NCBI GenBank assembly: GCA_021292105.1
Contig: CM037872.1
Span: forward strand, 11,930,791-11,994,790
Source: Anadara kagoshimensis
Lineage: Eukaryota > Mollusca > Bivalvia > Arcoida > Arcidae
DNA length: 64,000 nucleotides
Direction of reading: 5' to 3'
The notes under the pieces were generated by a model that saw only the letters and a list, made by a program, of their open reading frames with translations, searched no databases and was not told the DNA's origin. Positions 54,316-63,945 of the stretch are shown in pieces. The position numbers and the translations under genes are program-made. The first letter of the stretch is position 1. Each line of letters begins with the position of its first letter.

Positions 54316-54970
54316 ATAATAGGAATGTTTACACTCGCTGGGATTCGGAAAGAAATAACAAATTTAGATATTATTTTAAATAATCGTTCATATACCTGTT
54401 GTTGTCCCAGATGATAAAGAAACAACATTATTCATCTACGTTGAATGTCTTATTAAGAAGCTTGGTTTAGATAGTATATCAGATAACCCTACATTTGTCT
54501 GATAATAGGAATGTTTACACTAGCTGGGATTCGGCAACAAATAACAAATTTAGATATTAATTTTATATTATCGTTCATGTACCCAACAAACATGTTGTTC
54601 TACCAACTGATAAAGCTTTCAACAACATTTTTCCCGTTTGTGAGAGATTTTACCTTGAATGTCTTATTAAGGAGCTTGGTTTAGATAGTATATTAGATAA
54701 CCCTACATATTCTAGAACTAATTTTACCAACGATGAAGTTCTTTCTAACCATAGGAAAGTTCTCGAGTCTTTTGGTATCAATCTTAAAGACGAATAACTT
54801 GACCATCCCAACTTGTAATGGATTCCTAAACTTCATAAAAATCCATACAAGGAAATATTTATAGCAATCTAAATGTACTACTAAATCATTATCAGTAACT
54901 CTAACACAAATTTTGACAGTTGTCAAAGATGGTCTTCAGTCTTATTCAGAAAAAGTCTATTCTTTAAGGA
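54316..54970 (+). pseudogene. Penelope-like element, N-terminal part, decayed with an internal duplication
   Basis: The plus-strand frame at about 54594-54790 reads LPTDKAFNNI, CERFYLECLIKELGLDSI, NPTYSRTNF, VLSNHRKVLESFGINLKDE, which is the region preceding the RT core in PLE proteins; WIPKLHKNPYK follows after stops (54820-54850). The segment beginning GATAATAGGAATGTTTACAC is present twice (54316-54502 and 54503-54716), each with the ECLIK-LGLDSI block. Stops and frameshifts rule out function. Confidence 0.8.
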
Positions 54971-55034
54971 TCAAAAGACCTTATTTTGACTCGGACTATC
55001 TACCAACTTCAGTGAGATCAATTTCTATTAAAAT

Positions 55035-55190
55035 AAATTTGATATTTTGGTCCTTTGGGTAGCTTTTCAACATCTTCAAAATAATTTTGGTTTCATAATT
55101 TTGGTCCAAGCACTACTGATGAGGAATTGTATTCCAAAACGGTCGCCTAGTGCTGTAAAATTAAAACTGGTATAATATGTAATATAATCT
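55035..55190 (+). mobile_element. PLE terminal segment with hammerhead motif (plus orientation)
   Basis: TTTTGGTCCTTTGGGTAGCT, then AATTTTGGTTTCATAATTTT, then the hammerhead span, and the tail TGTAAAATTAAAACTGGTAT. Confidence 0.7.
55109..55154 (+). ncRNA. Hammerhead ribozyme motif, copy 2
   Basis: AGCACTA, CTGATGAG, stem II GGAAT-TGT-ATTCC, AAAAC (normally GAAAC), GGTC loop, GCC (normally GTC), TAGTGCT. Stem I is perfect, but two essential positions are mutated, so it should be inactive. Confidence 0.75.
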
Positions 55191-56211
55191 GTCACAACTC
55201 CTTATTTACGACCTAAATCATCAGTGAGGTTTACTCTTATTAACATAACAAGTATCTTGAATCGCTGGTATTCTAGAAAACAATTCAGACATAAATATTA
55301 TATGATCTTTCAAAAGTATTAATTTTGACTTGGACTATCCACAGACTTCACTTTTATTAAACCATTGAGGTAGGAGACGTGGAGTAGACATGATATTGGT
55401 ACAGACGGCCAGACAGACATACAAAATGATCGTAATAAATACCCTAAATTTCATTTATATATGTTGAATGAAAAACAAACGTTCCAATCCATGTCCGAAC
55501 CACAATCCCAAAGCAAAGTAAAAACTTTGAAACTAGTAATTTAGGTTATTTAATCAAACTCAAACATAACCGTACATTTACAAACCACAATCTAGAACTA
55601 TAGAACAAGAGAAGCTGTCAAAAGTTACATTTCAAGATATTATTTTTTCTTTATGAAGAATTACTTTTCGGTACTTGTGAATACATCTTAATTGTCTTTC
55701 ATTTGACAGAAAATTTGTTCATTCAGGCAACAGAAATCTTCACAAAATCGAACGTCTAAATAAAGCGATAAAATAATTTGATCATTTAAATTCTGACTGA
55801 GGACTTGATTTAATTGTCAATCTATGCTCTGTAATTTATAGGGACTATATTTTCATCACGGCTTTTGTTGCAAATACAATTGCATTAATGACTAAATTTG
55901 TATTTTAAGCATCTTAATGCAACCATTAATAGTGGTTTTGATGTAACACTTAAGTGATATATTTTTACTGCCTATTTATAATTCAACTGACATTCGAGTA
56001 ACGTGTGCTCTTGCATTTTAACAGAACAGATGAAATAAACCTTAACATAAAGTTATTTCTTGCACACACGATAATGCACTCAATACAAACGATCTTAATT
56101 GATTTTTTGTCAGTTAAATAATGTGCCTTTTCTAAATTTCTTTTCAAAATCTAACAACCTTTTGTTAATTTAATACCAATCAAGTTCCATCATTTTCATA
56201 TTTTCTTCGAT
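55191..56211. other. Non-coding stretch with a PLE 3' piece
   Basis: 55475-55560 carries AATCCATGTCCGAACCACAA, AAAACTTTGAAACTAGTAA, a reverse PLE 3' UTR piece. No gene elsewhere in the stretch. Confidence 0.4.
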
Positions 56212-56221
56212 TCATTCTCAA

Positions 56222-56520
56222 CTTTCAGTTGGTAGAGTGCTCCGTCCATAAGTGGGGGGGTGTCATGGATTCGAACCCAAGATTTGAAAGTAAGTAGTGA
56301 CTGTTCTTTCACAAAGCACGGTTATTTTGTTTGGTTGGGAACTTAAAATAAACGAAATCCCGCGTCACTGTAGGCGTATCACAGTAAAAAAAACCTGCTG
56401 TATAATGTTTTTAGCGCAACGCATAGGCAGAATTTCTGCATCTTAGTCTAAAGCTAGCGACGTGTCCATATAAGAGAAATATTCTTGACTAGGACGTCAA
56501 ACGCCATAACTTAATTGTAC
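56222..56520 (+). mobile_element. tRNA-derived SINE inserted into a PLE 3' UTR, 10-bp target duplication
   Basis: TCATTCTCAA at 56212-56221 and 56521-56530 brackets the element and is itself part of the PLE 3' UTR (TCATTCTCAATTTTGATT). The SINE has AGTTGGTAGAGTGC (A box), GATTCGAACCC (B box), the standard body, and tail CTAGGACGTCAAACGCC. The 5' end of the head is slightly eroded. Confidence 0.85.
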
Positions 56521-56705
56521 TCATTCTCAATTTTGATTATACACTTGACGGGTGTAGTTAGCTAAACAGGTGCTTACCCTTCCGGTACATCTGGTCTCAA
56601 TTCCCCGGTGAAACTGCGCGTGTATAACTTAATTTGTCAGTTTGAAAGTTTGTACTTTGCTTTGGTTTGGACATGGATTGGTATATACTTTTTTTCTATT
56701 TTGTT
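56521..56705 (+). mobile_element. PLE 3' UTR fragment (right part of the SINE target)
   Basis: TTTTGATTATACACTTGACG, GGTGCTTACCCTTCCGGTAC, AATTCCCCGGTGAAACTG and CATGGATTGGTATA continue the PLE 3' UTR interrupted by the SINE. Confidence 0.7.
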
Positions 56706-57149
56706 AAACCAAGCAACATATACACTTAATATTACAATACATGTATATCATTTGAAATTTGTATATCATTCGCATCGCCTTTGATCTACAAAATAAATTT
56801 TTTAGATATACCAATATTTCCATTATCGTCGGAACATGTATAGATATCTTTCCGATTTCTGATGTGCTTGTGTCTTTTGACTTTAGTATATTCAGAAAAA
56901 CCCTAAGGATACTTAACCTATTGGCTTGGTCACTATACCTCTCCAGACAACACTATACGAGAACAGTACTAGTTTCCTCGAGAGAGGTCCATAATAGATC
57001 ATAAGCCATGTTTAGTTTGCAATATATATTGTAATTGTTCATAATGGTTAAGCACAAAACACTTGTCAAAATCAAAGCATTTACCAAAACGTAACCCTGT
57101 AATTCAGCAGACATGTCCGATATTAATTTTTATAAAGATACCGATTTAT

Positions 57150-57270
57150 TGATATAAATTGCATATTATACCAGTTTTAATTTTACAGCACTTGACCGTC
57201 GTTTTGGAATACAATTCCTCATCAGAAGCGCTTGGACCAAAATTGTGAAGCCAAACTTTTTCAAGATTTT
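57150..57270 (-). mobile_element. PLE terminal segment with hammerhead motif
   Basis: ATTATACCAGTTTTAATTTT then the hammerhead span 57187-57232, then TGGACCAAAATTGTGAA; truncated afterwards. Confidence 0.7.
57187..57232 (-). ncRNA. Hammerhead ribozyme motif, copy 3
   Basis: Minus strand: AGCGCTT, CTGATGAG, GGAAT-TGT-ATTCC, AAAAC, GACGGTC, AAGTGCT. Stem I remains paired despite changed bases (T-A replaces A-T; a G-U pair), which suggests some co-variation. The triplet is GTC, but GAAAC has become AAAAC, so activity is doubtful. Confidence 0.75.
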
Positions 57271-57329
57271 AAATTTATGTCACTATCCAAAACAAAATAA
57301 AAATGTTGAAAAAGGTCTTAGTTTTATCG

Positions 57330-57490
57330 GGGATGTGAGGTCGGGTCCCTCGTTAGGGTAACCATCTCCTGTTAAGCTAGCTAAACCGCCATGTGTTGAG
57401 TCGAAATTGAGAATGAAAGAAACTTGGAACTATGGGACGTCAAATATATTCAGATTATTTTGTAAATAGATACATCATATTAATGATATA
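57330..57490 (-). mobile_element. PLE 3' UTR fragment
   Basis: ATGTGAGGTCGGGTCCCTCG, TTAAGCTAGCTAAACCGCCA, AACTTGGAACTATGGGACGT; reverse orientation. Confidence 0.65.
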
Positions 57491-57564
57491 ACTATGGGAA
57501 GACAATTTTGTTCAAGAGTAAAATTAAGGCGACATTACCAATTTCCAGAGAAAACAGACTTTCA

Positions 57565-57735
57565 AAATTCCTCAGTAGAGGGGGTGTCAAGCTAGCTATA
57601 CAAGAGGTGCTTAAATTTCCGGAGTATTTTCCGTAGTAACCGGTCTCACTTTCCTGGTGGAAGTGAACTCATTTAACTTATGGGTTACATAATTTTTACT
57701 TTGCCTTGGGAGTGTGATTTTGGACCTGTGGTGGA
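57565..57735 (+). mobile_element. PLE 3' UTR fragment
   Basis: GTCAAGCTAGCTATACAAGA, CCGGTCTCACTTTCCTGGTG and TTTTTACTTTGCCTTGGGAG; forward orientation, close to two reverse copies. Confidence 0.65.
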
Positions 57736-57779
57736 ATATTTGCTTTTAATTTATTAACAAGTGATATACCCGTTTGGAA

Positions 57780-58165
57780 TCAAAACCATGTCTAAATCGC
57801 AATCCAGAAGCAAAAGTAAAAACTTAAGAACCGACGAGTTAGGTTAGACATGTGCACTATTACCAGGGAAATGAGGACTGGTTCTCCGGAAGGGTGAGTA
57901 ATGGTGTTTAACGTCCCATCAAGAATATTTCACTTATATAGAGACATCGCCAGCCAGCTATAGGCAAAAGTGCAGAAATTTTCCCTGGCGTTGCGCTGAT
58001 GGCATTATACAGCAGGGTTCTTTAGCGTCTCCGGAAGGGTACGCACTTCCTGTTTAGTTAGCTACACCAGCCACGTGTATAATCAAATTGTGTGAAAGGA
58101 ACATGGAACTATGGGACGTCAAATACTGGTATATCCAGGGTAATTCTAGACAAAGAAGAGGCATC
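57780..58165 (-). mobile_element. PLE 3' UTR interrupted by a SINE fragment
   Basis: Left part 57780-57895 (AGAACCGACGAGTTAGGTTA, AGGGAAATGAGGACTGG) resumes at 58028-58165 (CCGGAAGGGTACGCACTTCC, GTTTAGTTAGCTACACC, GGAACTATGGGACGTCAAAT). The interruption is the SINE piece below. Confidence 0.75.
57896..58027 (-). mobile_element. 5'-truncated SINE with 13-bp target duplication
   Basis: TCTCCGGAAGGGT at 57883-57895 and 58028-58040 brackets 132 bp of SINE tail and body (TAATGGTGTTTAACGTCCCA to AGCAGGGTTCTTTAGCG in plus reading). The tRNA-like head is absent. Exact target duplication shows it arrived already truncated. Confidence 0.9.
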
Positions 58166-59025
58166 AAACTTATCAACCATTTTTTGCAGCGTTGGTTTTA
58201 AATTGTGCTTTTAGATACTTCACACCTCACAGGATGAAACAATATCTATGTAGTAGTATGCGTTCTTTTTCAAATATTAATAATTCGATTGTTCCTTATA
58301 TTTCCCAATGTGATAAAACCACTTTATAATCGTTGTCATTAGCCTTTTCTGGTTCATCCTGTGTCGGCATTTTAAAGACGTCCTTAGTGCACGCTTGTAA
58401 AAGGCAGACCATAAATCACACTTGCACTTCACAAGCATATACGAAATTGTTCATATATTAATCCATAGATATTAATAAAGTAATTTTCGTCGCGATTAGC
58501 TGAAAAATTGCTGGTGCAACGTTAAGCAACATAAAACCAATACAACATCTCTAAGTATGAAGCAACTTCTATGTAGTATTTCAAATATTAATAATTTGTT
58601 TCTGATATTTCCCCATGTGGTTTATTTGTATAAAATATTCATTTATTTTTTTCCTTGAATTTGTGTCCTGCTGACTTTATTGCTTACTTATTTTCAACTT
58701 CATACAAGTATCAAATGACAATTATAGGGTAGACATCAAATGATAGTTATTTGTGAATATTTAATTATCAATACATTTTCGACACCTTCCCAGAACATGA
58801 AATGATGATATGTTTGGCAATGGTTTGTAATGTTGTTTGCGATATCAATTATATTGCATATGTTAATGCTAGTAAATTATAAATAAATTTATACAAATAA
58901 AGATATCTTGTTACTTAATAAAAACAAACCAACCAATCTAACTCCAAACCAAAATTTGAGGCATTATGAATTTGCTCTTTTTGTTATTTTTATTATAAAT
59001 AATCAAAAACAAACATAATAATTCA
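58166..59025. other. Non-coding stretch
   Basis: No gene seen. GATGAAACAATATCTATGTA (58213) and GTATGAAGCAACTTCTATGT (58555) mark a weak internal repeat about 340 bp apart, each followed by CAAATATTAATAAT. Confidence 0.4.
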
Positions 59026-59210
59026 TTTCCGAATCAAAATCCAGAAGCAAAGTAAAAACTTTGGAACTGACAAGTTAGGTAAGACAGGTGAACTTCCACC
59101 AGGGAAGTGAGGCCGGATGCTCCGGAAGGGTAAGCACCTCCTGTTTAGCTAGCTATACCTGCTACATGTGTAATCAAAATTGTGTGAAAGGAACATGGAA
59201 CTACAAGACG
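59026..59210 (-). mobile_element. PLE 3' UTR fragment, well preserved
   Basis: GGAACTGACAAGTTAGGTAA, ACTTCCACCAGGGAAGTGAG, GGTAAGCACCTCCTGTTTAG, ATGTGTAATCAAAATTGTGT, GGAACATGGAACTACAAGAC; one of the cleanest copies. Confidence 0.75.
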
Positions 59211-59520
59211 TTAAGTTTTAAATTTACAGCACTACACGACCGTTTCAGAATACAGTTCCTCATCAGTATTGCTTGGACCAAAATTGTGAAATCAAAATTT
59301 ATTGAAAGGTGTTGAAAAGAATCCCAAAGGACATAAATATAATTTACTAAATTTAGCTTAGGAAATACTAGCATTAGAGAGTATACCTTAATTTTTATGG
59401 AATTTCAGATTATAACTAGCAGCAAATTTCGACAATTATGGGTGTCTGACAATAATACACAATTATTGCCTATTGAGTTTGTGATATTCTCAGAAAAAAA
59501 AACACCAGTAAGATAAAAGC
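59211..59520 (-). mobile_element. PLE terminal segment with hammerhead, directly joined to the 3' UTR copy
   Basis: Follows the fragment ending at about 59210, in the same orientation: hammerhead span 59228-59273, then TAGCTTAGGAAATACTAGCA and ACAATTATTGCCTATTGAG. The junction places the ribozyme segment next to the PLE 3' UTR. Confidence 0.7.
59228..59273 (-). ncRNA. Hammerhead ribozyme motif, copy 4
   Basis: Minus strand: AGCAATA, CTGATGAG, stem II GGAAC-TGT-ATTCT, GAAAC, GGTC loop, GTG triplet, TAGTGCT. Core intact but triplet GTG and one stem I mismatch argue against cleavage. Confidence 0.75.
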
Positions 59521-59689
59521 TCAGTGGTATAAACAAATTAAAAATAAATATCAAATAAATAAATCAATAAATACAAATAAAGGTATCGTGTTACTCAATA
59601 GAACAAACATAAAAAACAAACAAACCAATCTAACTCCAAACCAAAATTTTGGGCAGTATGGAACAATTTGCTTTTTTTGTATTTTTTTT

Positions 59690-60010
59690 TTATAATTAAG
59701 TTTTACATCACTAGACTGTCGTTTCGGAATACAGTTCCTCATCAGTATGTCTGGACCAAAATTATAAAACCAAAACTTATTGCAAAAGTTGAAAGTACCC
59801 TAAAGGGCCAAAGTATATTTACCTAATTTAGCGGCTTAAGAAATACTTTGCACGAGGGTGTATACCATAGATTTTGAGTAATTTCAGATTTTCACTAGCA
59901 GTAAATTTAGATAAGTATAGTACATTTCTGACAAAAACACACAATTATTGAGTTTGTGATATCCTCAGGGAAAACACCCACCAGTAAGATACAAGCTCAG
60001 TGGCATAAAA
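59690..60010 (-). mobile_element. PLE terminal segment with hammerhead motif, second copy in a row
   Basis: Parallel to 59211-59520 at about 480 bp spacing, with matching flanks (AATACAAATAAAGGTATCGT, ACAAACCAATCTAACTCC before each or after each). The two may be a local duplication. Confidence 0.7.
59707..59752 (-). ncRNA. Hammerhead ribozyme motif, copy 5
   Basis: Minus strand: AGACATA, CTGATGAG, GGAAC-TGT-ATTCC, GAAAC, GACA loop, GTC triplet, TAGTGAT. It is the only copy with both cores and a permitted triplet, but stem I pairs at only three of seven positions, so cleavage, if any, would be weak. Confidence 0.75.
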
Positions 60011-60204
60011 AAATTAAAAATAAATATAACAATAAATACAAATAAAGGTATCGTGTTACTAAAAAAACAAACATACAAAACAAACCAACCTATCTTATTC
60101 TCAAACAAAATCTAAGCCTGTATGGAACAATTCGTTTTGTGTTACTTTGAATTGTGATTCAGACATGGATTAATATATACATGTATGTTTTTGATATCAA
60201 AATG

Positions 60205-60245
60205 TTGATAAAAATAAAATAAAATGAAATAAAATAAAATAATAA
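60205..60245. repeat. (AAAAT)n-like microsatellite
   Basis: AATAAAATAAAATGAAATAA run continuing into ATAATAATAAT. Confidence 0.8.
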
Positions 60246-60417
60246 TAATTTGATAAATTAATAATTATAATAAATACGAACAAGTATATGTTATATGTTT
60301 TTTTCATCTTCCAGGCCAGTTGTTTTCTGCTTATTAAATTCATTAAATTAAAAAAACCAAACATATTAAATCTGTTTTGACAACTAGATAAATTCCAGAC
60401 GTTAACCGGTGATCCCT

Positions 60418-60609
60418 ATGAACAAGACTGTTATTTCGTTTCTAATCATAGGATTGCAATTTTCTTCGACAGACGAAGCCCGTAGCAGCAAATCTAAAAG
60501 TGCAGCTTACAGTGTGGTAAATAGGAAAAAAGATCATATTTTAATAAACCACAGAACGAAAACGGCAAAAAATCATTTTCCCGAAAACGTATCGTCAACA
60601 TTAAATTAA
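60418..60609 (+). CDS. Possible small secreted peptide, 63 residues
   Basis: From the ATG at 60418 the frame reads MNKTVISFLIIGLQFSSTDE, plausible as a short signal peptide, followed by a Ser/Lys/Asn-rich tail (ARSSKSKSAAYSVVNRKKDH). No family recognised and no homologue in the window. GTAAAT at about 60518 could be a splice donor, in which case this would be a first exon. It lies in repeat-rich DNA. Weak call, listed because the N-terminus looks like a signal peptide. Confidence 0.25.
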   Translation: MNKTVISFLIIGLQFSSTDEARSSKSKSAAYSVVNRKKDHILINHRTKTAKNHFPENVSSTLN

Positions 60610-60889
60610 TACTTTATATTCAATTATACTGCGTTTACAGATATCTACTGACTTTTAATGATTTGCATGTCTTAGAAACTGAATGAAATTTTAGCAAAAA
60701 AGTAGTGGGGCCAGTACCCCCTTTTTCCTACACCCTGCATACGATTACAAGTTTCGAGATAGGTGTATAGAAGAAAACTCTACCATCTCAGATCTACTGT
60801 GGAATCATTTATTTTCATGGAAATCGAATTTTCTGGGTTTTTTTTTCGCTGACCCGATGACCCATGAATTTACAAATCAAGAAATAGTA

Positions 60890-61095
60890 ATTAATCAAAA
60901 ACAAGCATACTATTTGATGTCCGAATCACAACCCAGAAGCAAAATAAAAACTTTGGAACTGACAAATTAGTTAGACACGAACTTCCACCAGGAATTGAGG
61001 CCGGGTGCTCCGGAAGGGTAAGCACCTCCTGTTTAGCTAGATACACCCGCCACGTGTGTAATCAAAATTGTGTGAAAGGAACATTTAACTAAGGA
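60890..61095 (-). mobile_element. PLE 3' UTR fragment
   Basis: GATGTCCGAATCACAACCCA, GAAGCAAAATAAAAACTTTG, GGCCGGGTGCTCCGGAAGGG, TACACCCGCCACGTGTGTAA, CAAAATTGTGTGAAAGGAAC. Confidence 0.75.
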
Positions 61096-61604
61096 ACTAT
61101 GTTACACGTATATCTAACCCGGCTACCTTTATTACGATTTTATAACAACACGATTTTTTTCTGAATATCACCAAATTTTGTCAACACAAAAATGGTTTAA
61201 TCAGTATTATTTTAGATGCAAATACTTGTATGACCAATTCCACCAAACTTCAACCAACTGACTAAACAAATGTAGCATTTTGATGTATTATATAGCAATA
61301 TATGCTTCGCATAGAAATTAAACGTTAAATGCCGAGGTGTATATACCGATATTTGCACGCTAACTTACAGTCCGATGTTTCCCGAATCAATTTTTTCATA
61401 TTGCACGCTTTGTTACATGACGCTGTCGTTTATGACTTCATACGATTGTTGTCGACGTCATCGCTGTGTTGTTTTTCATATTGCACTAGTTCTTATATAC
61501 CCATTTACAAGAACTAGCGTAATATTTGTGTATTGTACAACAAAACGGTATTTACATGAAATACTTGACGGAAGTAAACGCAATTTATTTTGCTATATAA
61601 TAAA

Positions 61605-61709
61605 AGGGTTATTGAACTGATATTGTGAAATATTGTCCCTCGTTGACTTGACATTTGCACGAGCTTGTCAACTCGGGACAATATTTCACAATATCAGTTT
61701 AATAACCCT
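61605..61709. repeat. Long near-perfect hairpin (35-bp arms)
   Basis: Arms 61605-61639 and 61675-61709 are reverse complements with one mismatch (AGGGTTATT-AACTGATATT, GTGAAATATTGTCCC). A second, inner inverted pair (GTTGAC / GTCAAC) lies in the 35-bp loop. A 95%+ paired structure of about 105 nt; probably a foldback element. Confidence 0.9.
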
Positions 61710-61734
61710 ATAATATTACAGAATTATTTATTAT

Positions 61735-62330
61735 TCTTACAGACCTGTCGAAAGTTTAAACACAGAGATAACTAAAACGCGTCAAAAGTCGACTTCCGAG
61801 AGGCCGAGATGTAGGTAGCTTATGGCCGAAATGAAATGTTATGAAATATATTGCTGTCGAGAGAAAGGTCGAGATAGGCTGCCGATACGGTACTTATCCG
61901 TTAGCTTCGTGCTAAACTTTCAGCAGGCCTGTACTGTTAATCAGCAGGCTACCAACAATAATACTAAAATGATGTTGCTTGTTGTTGGTCGGTTATTGGC
62001 CATAATGACACATAAATACCGTTGGAATGTAATCAATTGGTAAAAAAACAACATATATTTTATGTCTTTTGACATTACCATGTCTCGGTTATCTGTTTTT
62101 GTGTCAGTTATGGAAATCTACAAATACAGTTACTCTGTTGTAAAACCGCTATTGTTTGATTTATTAATTAATATTAATTACAAAATGTGTAACAAGTTAT
62201 ACTTATTGACTTGTAGACCCATAAAACACTGGATATTGACAAATTGTGTTGTTAGCATATTGACCTGTCTTGTTTTTCGCTGCATTAGACGAACATTAAA
62301 CAAATACTCGGTCGATTATTGATGATTATA
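61735..62330 (+). repeat. R4 copy followed by direct-repeat block A
   Basis: 61735-61950 matches 45880-46110 (GACCTGTCGAAAGTTTAAAC, GGCCGAGATGTAGGTAGCTT). 62080-62310 (TCTGTTTTTGTGTCAGTTAT, GGAAATCTACAAAT, GTAACAAGTTATAC, CCCATAAAACACTGGATATT, GTGTTGTTAGCATATTGACC) is repeated at 62520-62945. Open frames across it (61822-62043, 62062-62322) are unsupported. Confidence 0.65.
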
Positions 62331-62519
62331 TACATCGTATGGAGCAGCGATTATTTGTCCACAGACCCAAATATATTATTTTCCTATTATTAATTAAAAT
62401 TCAAGATTGCATGGTGTCTACATATACAGTCATGTCAAAATTTTAACGGTTAATTAATGAATTTGTGCCGAATTGTCAGTTCATATTGGCCCAGCGTTAA
62501 GTATATCTCAACATCTTTG

Positions 62520-62945
62520 ATGTCTTTTGGCATGTCTGTTATCCGTTTTTTGCCAGTTCTGGAAATCTACAAATTAATATTAATTACCCATTAATCATTA
62601 GAATGCGTAACAAGTTATACAGAACATAGCTGCTGGAAGTTTAACACCCAGCCAACGAATTAGTGCCGAATTAACAGGTGATCTCTGTCACTTATTATCT
62701 ATATCTTAGCAAATAGTATCTTCATCTCTGCAACTTCTTGGTAACTAACCATCCACTATATCTCAGCCACTCGGCAGCCAAGCTACGGGCGTCTTTCGTT
62801 AACTCAGTGTTAAACTTTCGACAGTTCTGTTCTGTACTTATTGGATTCGCGAACCCATAAAACACTTGGATATTGACAAGTTGTGTTGTTAGCGTATTGA
62901 CCTGTCTCGTTTTTTTCGATGCAAGTCGTGTTAAACACATAACTC
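62520..62945 (+). repeat. Direct-repeat block B with an R4 piece inside
   Basis: It repeats the block A landmarks in the same order (TCTGGAAATCTACAAATTAA, GTAACAAGTTATAC, CCCATAAAACACTTGGATAT, GTGTTGTTAGCGTATTGACC), but with about 200 bp of R4-like sequence between (62630-62850: TTAACACCCAGCC, AGTGCCGAATTAACAG, GTTAAACTTTCGACAGTTCT). So block A and R4 are parts of one composite repeat. Confidence 0.65.
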
Positions 62946-63214
62946 TTCCATCAGCAATTTTTCATTTTTCTGCTATTCGCGACTAGAACTATTTTATTAA
63001 TCTCTATAGATTAATCTATGAACAATTTTGTTTATGCATGTGAGGTGCGAGTGTGTTGTATGGTCTGCATTGTACTAGCGTGCACTCAGGGTGACTTTAA
63101 CGTGCTAGCTCACAGAGCCAGTACGCCGCATACAAGCGTGTCACTCCCTAGTCACATAATAGTGACACCGGGTGTGAACCAGTAAAGGACAACGGCAAGA
63201 AAAATTCACTTTCC

Positions 63215-63305
63215 AACATGTGGTTTTAGCGGGACTCAAACTCATAGCAGTGAGAGACCCTGGATTTGTAGACTGACGTCTTTTTCATTAGGCCACTGTG
63301 GCATC
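63215..63305 (-). mobile_element. tRNA-derived SINE head of a third type
   Basis: Minus strand: CCACAGTGGCCTAATGAAAA (A-box-like), GACGTCAGTCTACAAATCCA, then GAGTTTGAGTCCCGC (B-box-like). tRNA-like spacing without a closed acceptor stem. Confidence 0.55.
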
Positions 63306-63424
63306 TGAATCTATATACAATGGAATGAAGTCAAATGTAAACTTACTTTAAAAACGACGAAAGAAATAGTTTTCAAAAGAAAAACAACAACCAATGCAAC
63401 TTAGAGTTTCATTGATTCAATGTT

Positions 63425-63655
63425 GTTATATGTCTAAATCAAGAACATTTCACTCATATCGAGACATCACCAGCTAAAGCTGAAGTGACAAAAAATTTAA
63501 CCTTTGCAGTCCGTTCAGAGCAATGTACACGAAGGGTTCTTTTACGTGCCACAGCTTACTTTTATTTCTAAGTGACAAGTGCATGGCTAAAGAACAATCA
63601 CTACCTATTTTCAAGGTTTGGTCAGACCCGGACGAGGATCGATCGAACGACCAAT
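63425..63655 (-). mobile_element. tRNA-derived SINE, diverged copy
   Basis: Reverse of the main family body: CATATCGAGACATCACCAGC, AGGGTTCTTTTACGTGCCAC, GGCTAAAGAACAATCACTAC, GTCAGACCCGGACGAGGATC; the head beyond the B box is missing and the target site cannot be identified. Confidence 0.7.
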
Positions 63656-63784
63656 GAAGTCAAGAGAATAACACAATACAAGTCAATATGAGAAATATGA
63701 ACAGTGTACCAATCTCTGGTTTGGATTGGCTATCTTTTCATTCCACAAAAGTAGGACTTTATTTGACATTTTTGGAATGTAGCG

Positions 63785-63945
63785 CACTCAAGTCCGTGTA
63801 GATTGGGAACTAGCTGGGTGTTGAACTTTTGAAAGGTCTGTTCTATACAGGCATGATATCAGCGACTTAAAATGAACACTGAATTTTAGACCCGGCCGCT
63901 GAGTTCGTTAATCGACTGTTAAACTTTCGACAGGTATGTACTATT
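63785..63945 (+). repeat. R4 copy, partial
   Basis: GGGTGTTGAACTTTTGAAAG, GTCTGTTCTATACAGGCATG, then again GTTAAACTTTCGACAGGTAT; two R4 ends side by side. Confidence 0.45.

Noticed and set aside
62062..62322. 86-codon plus-strand protein
   Set aside because: It lies within a duplicated repeat block whose second copy does not keep the frame.
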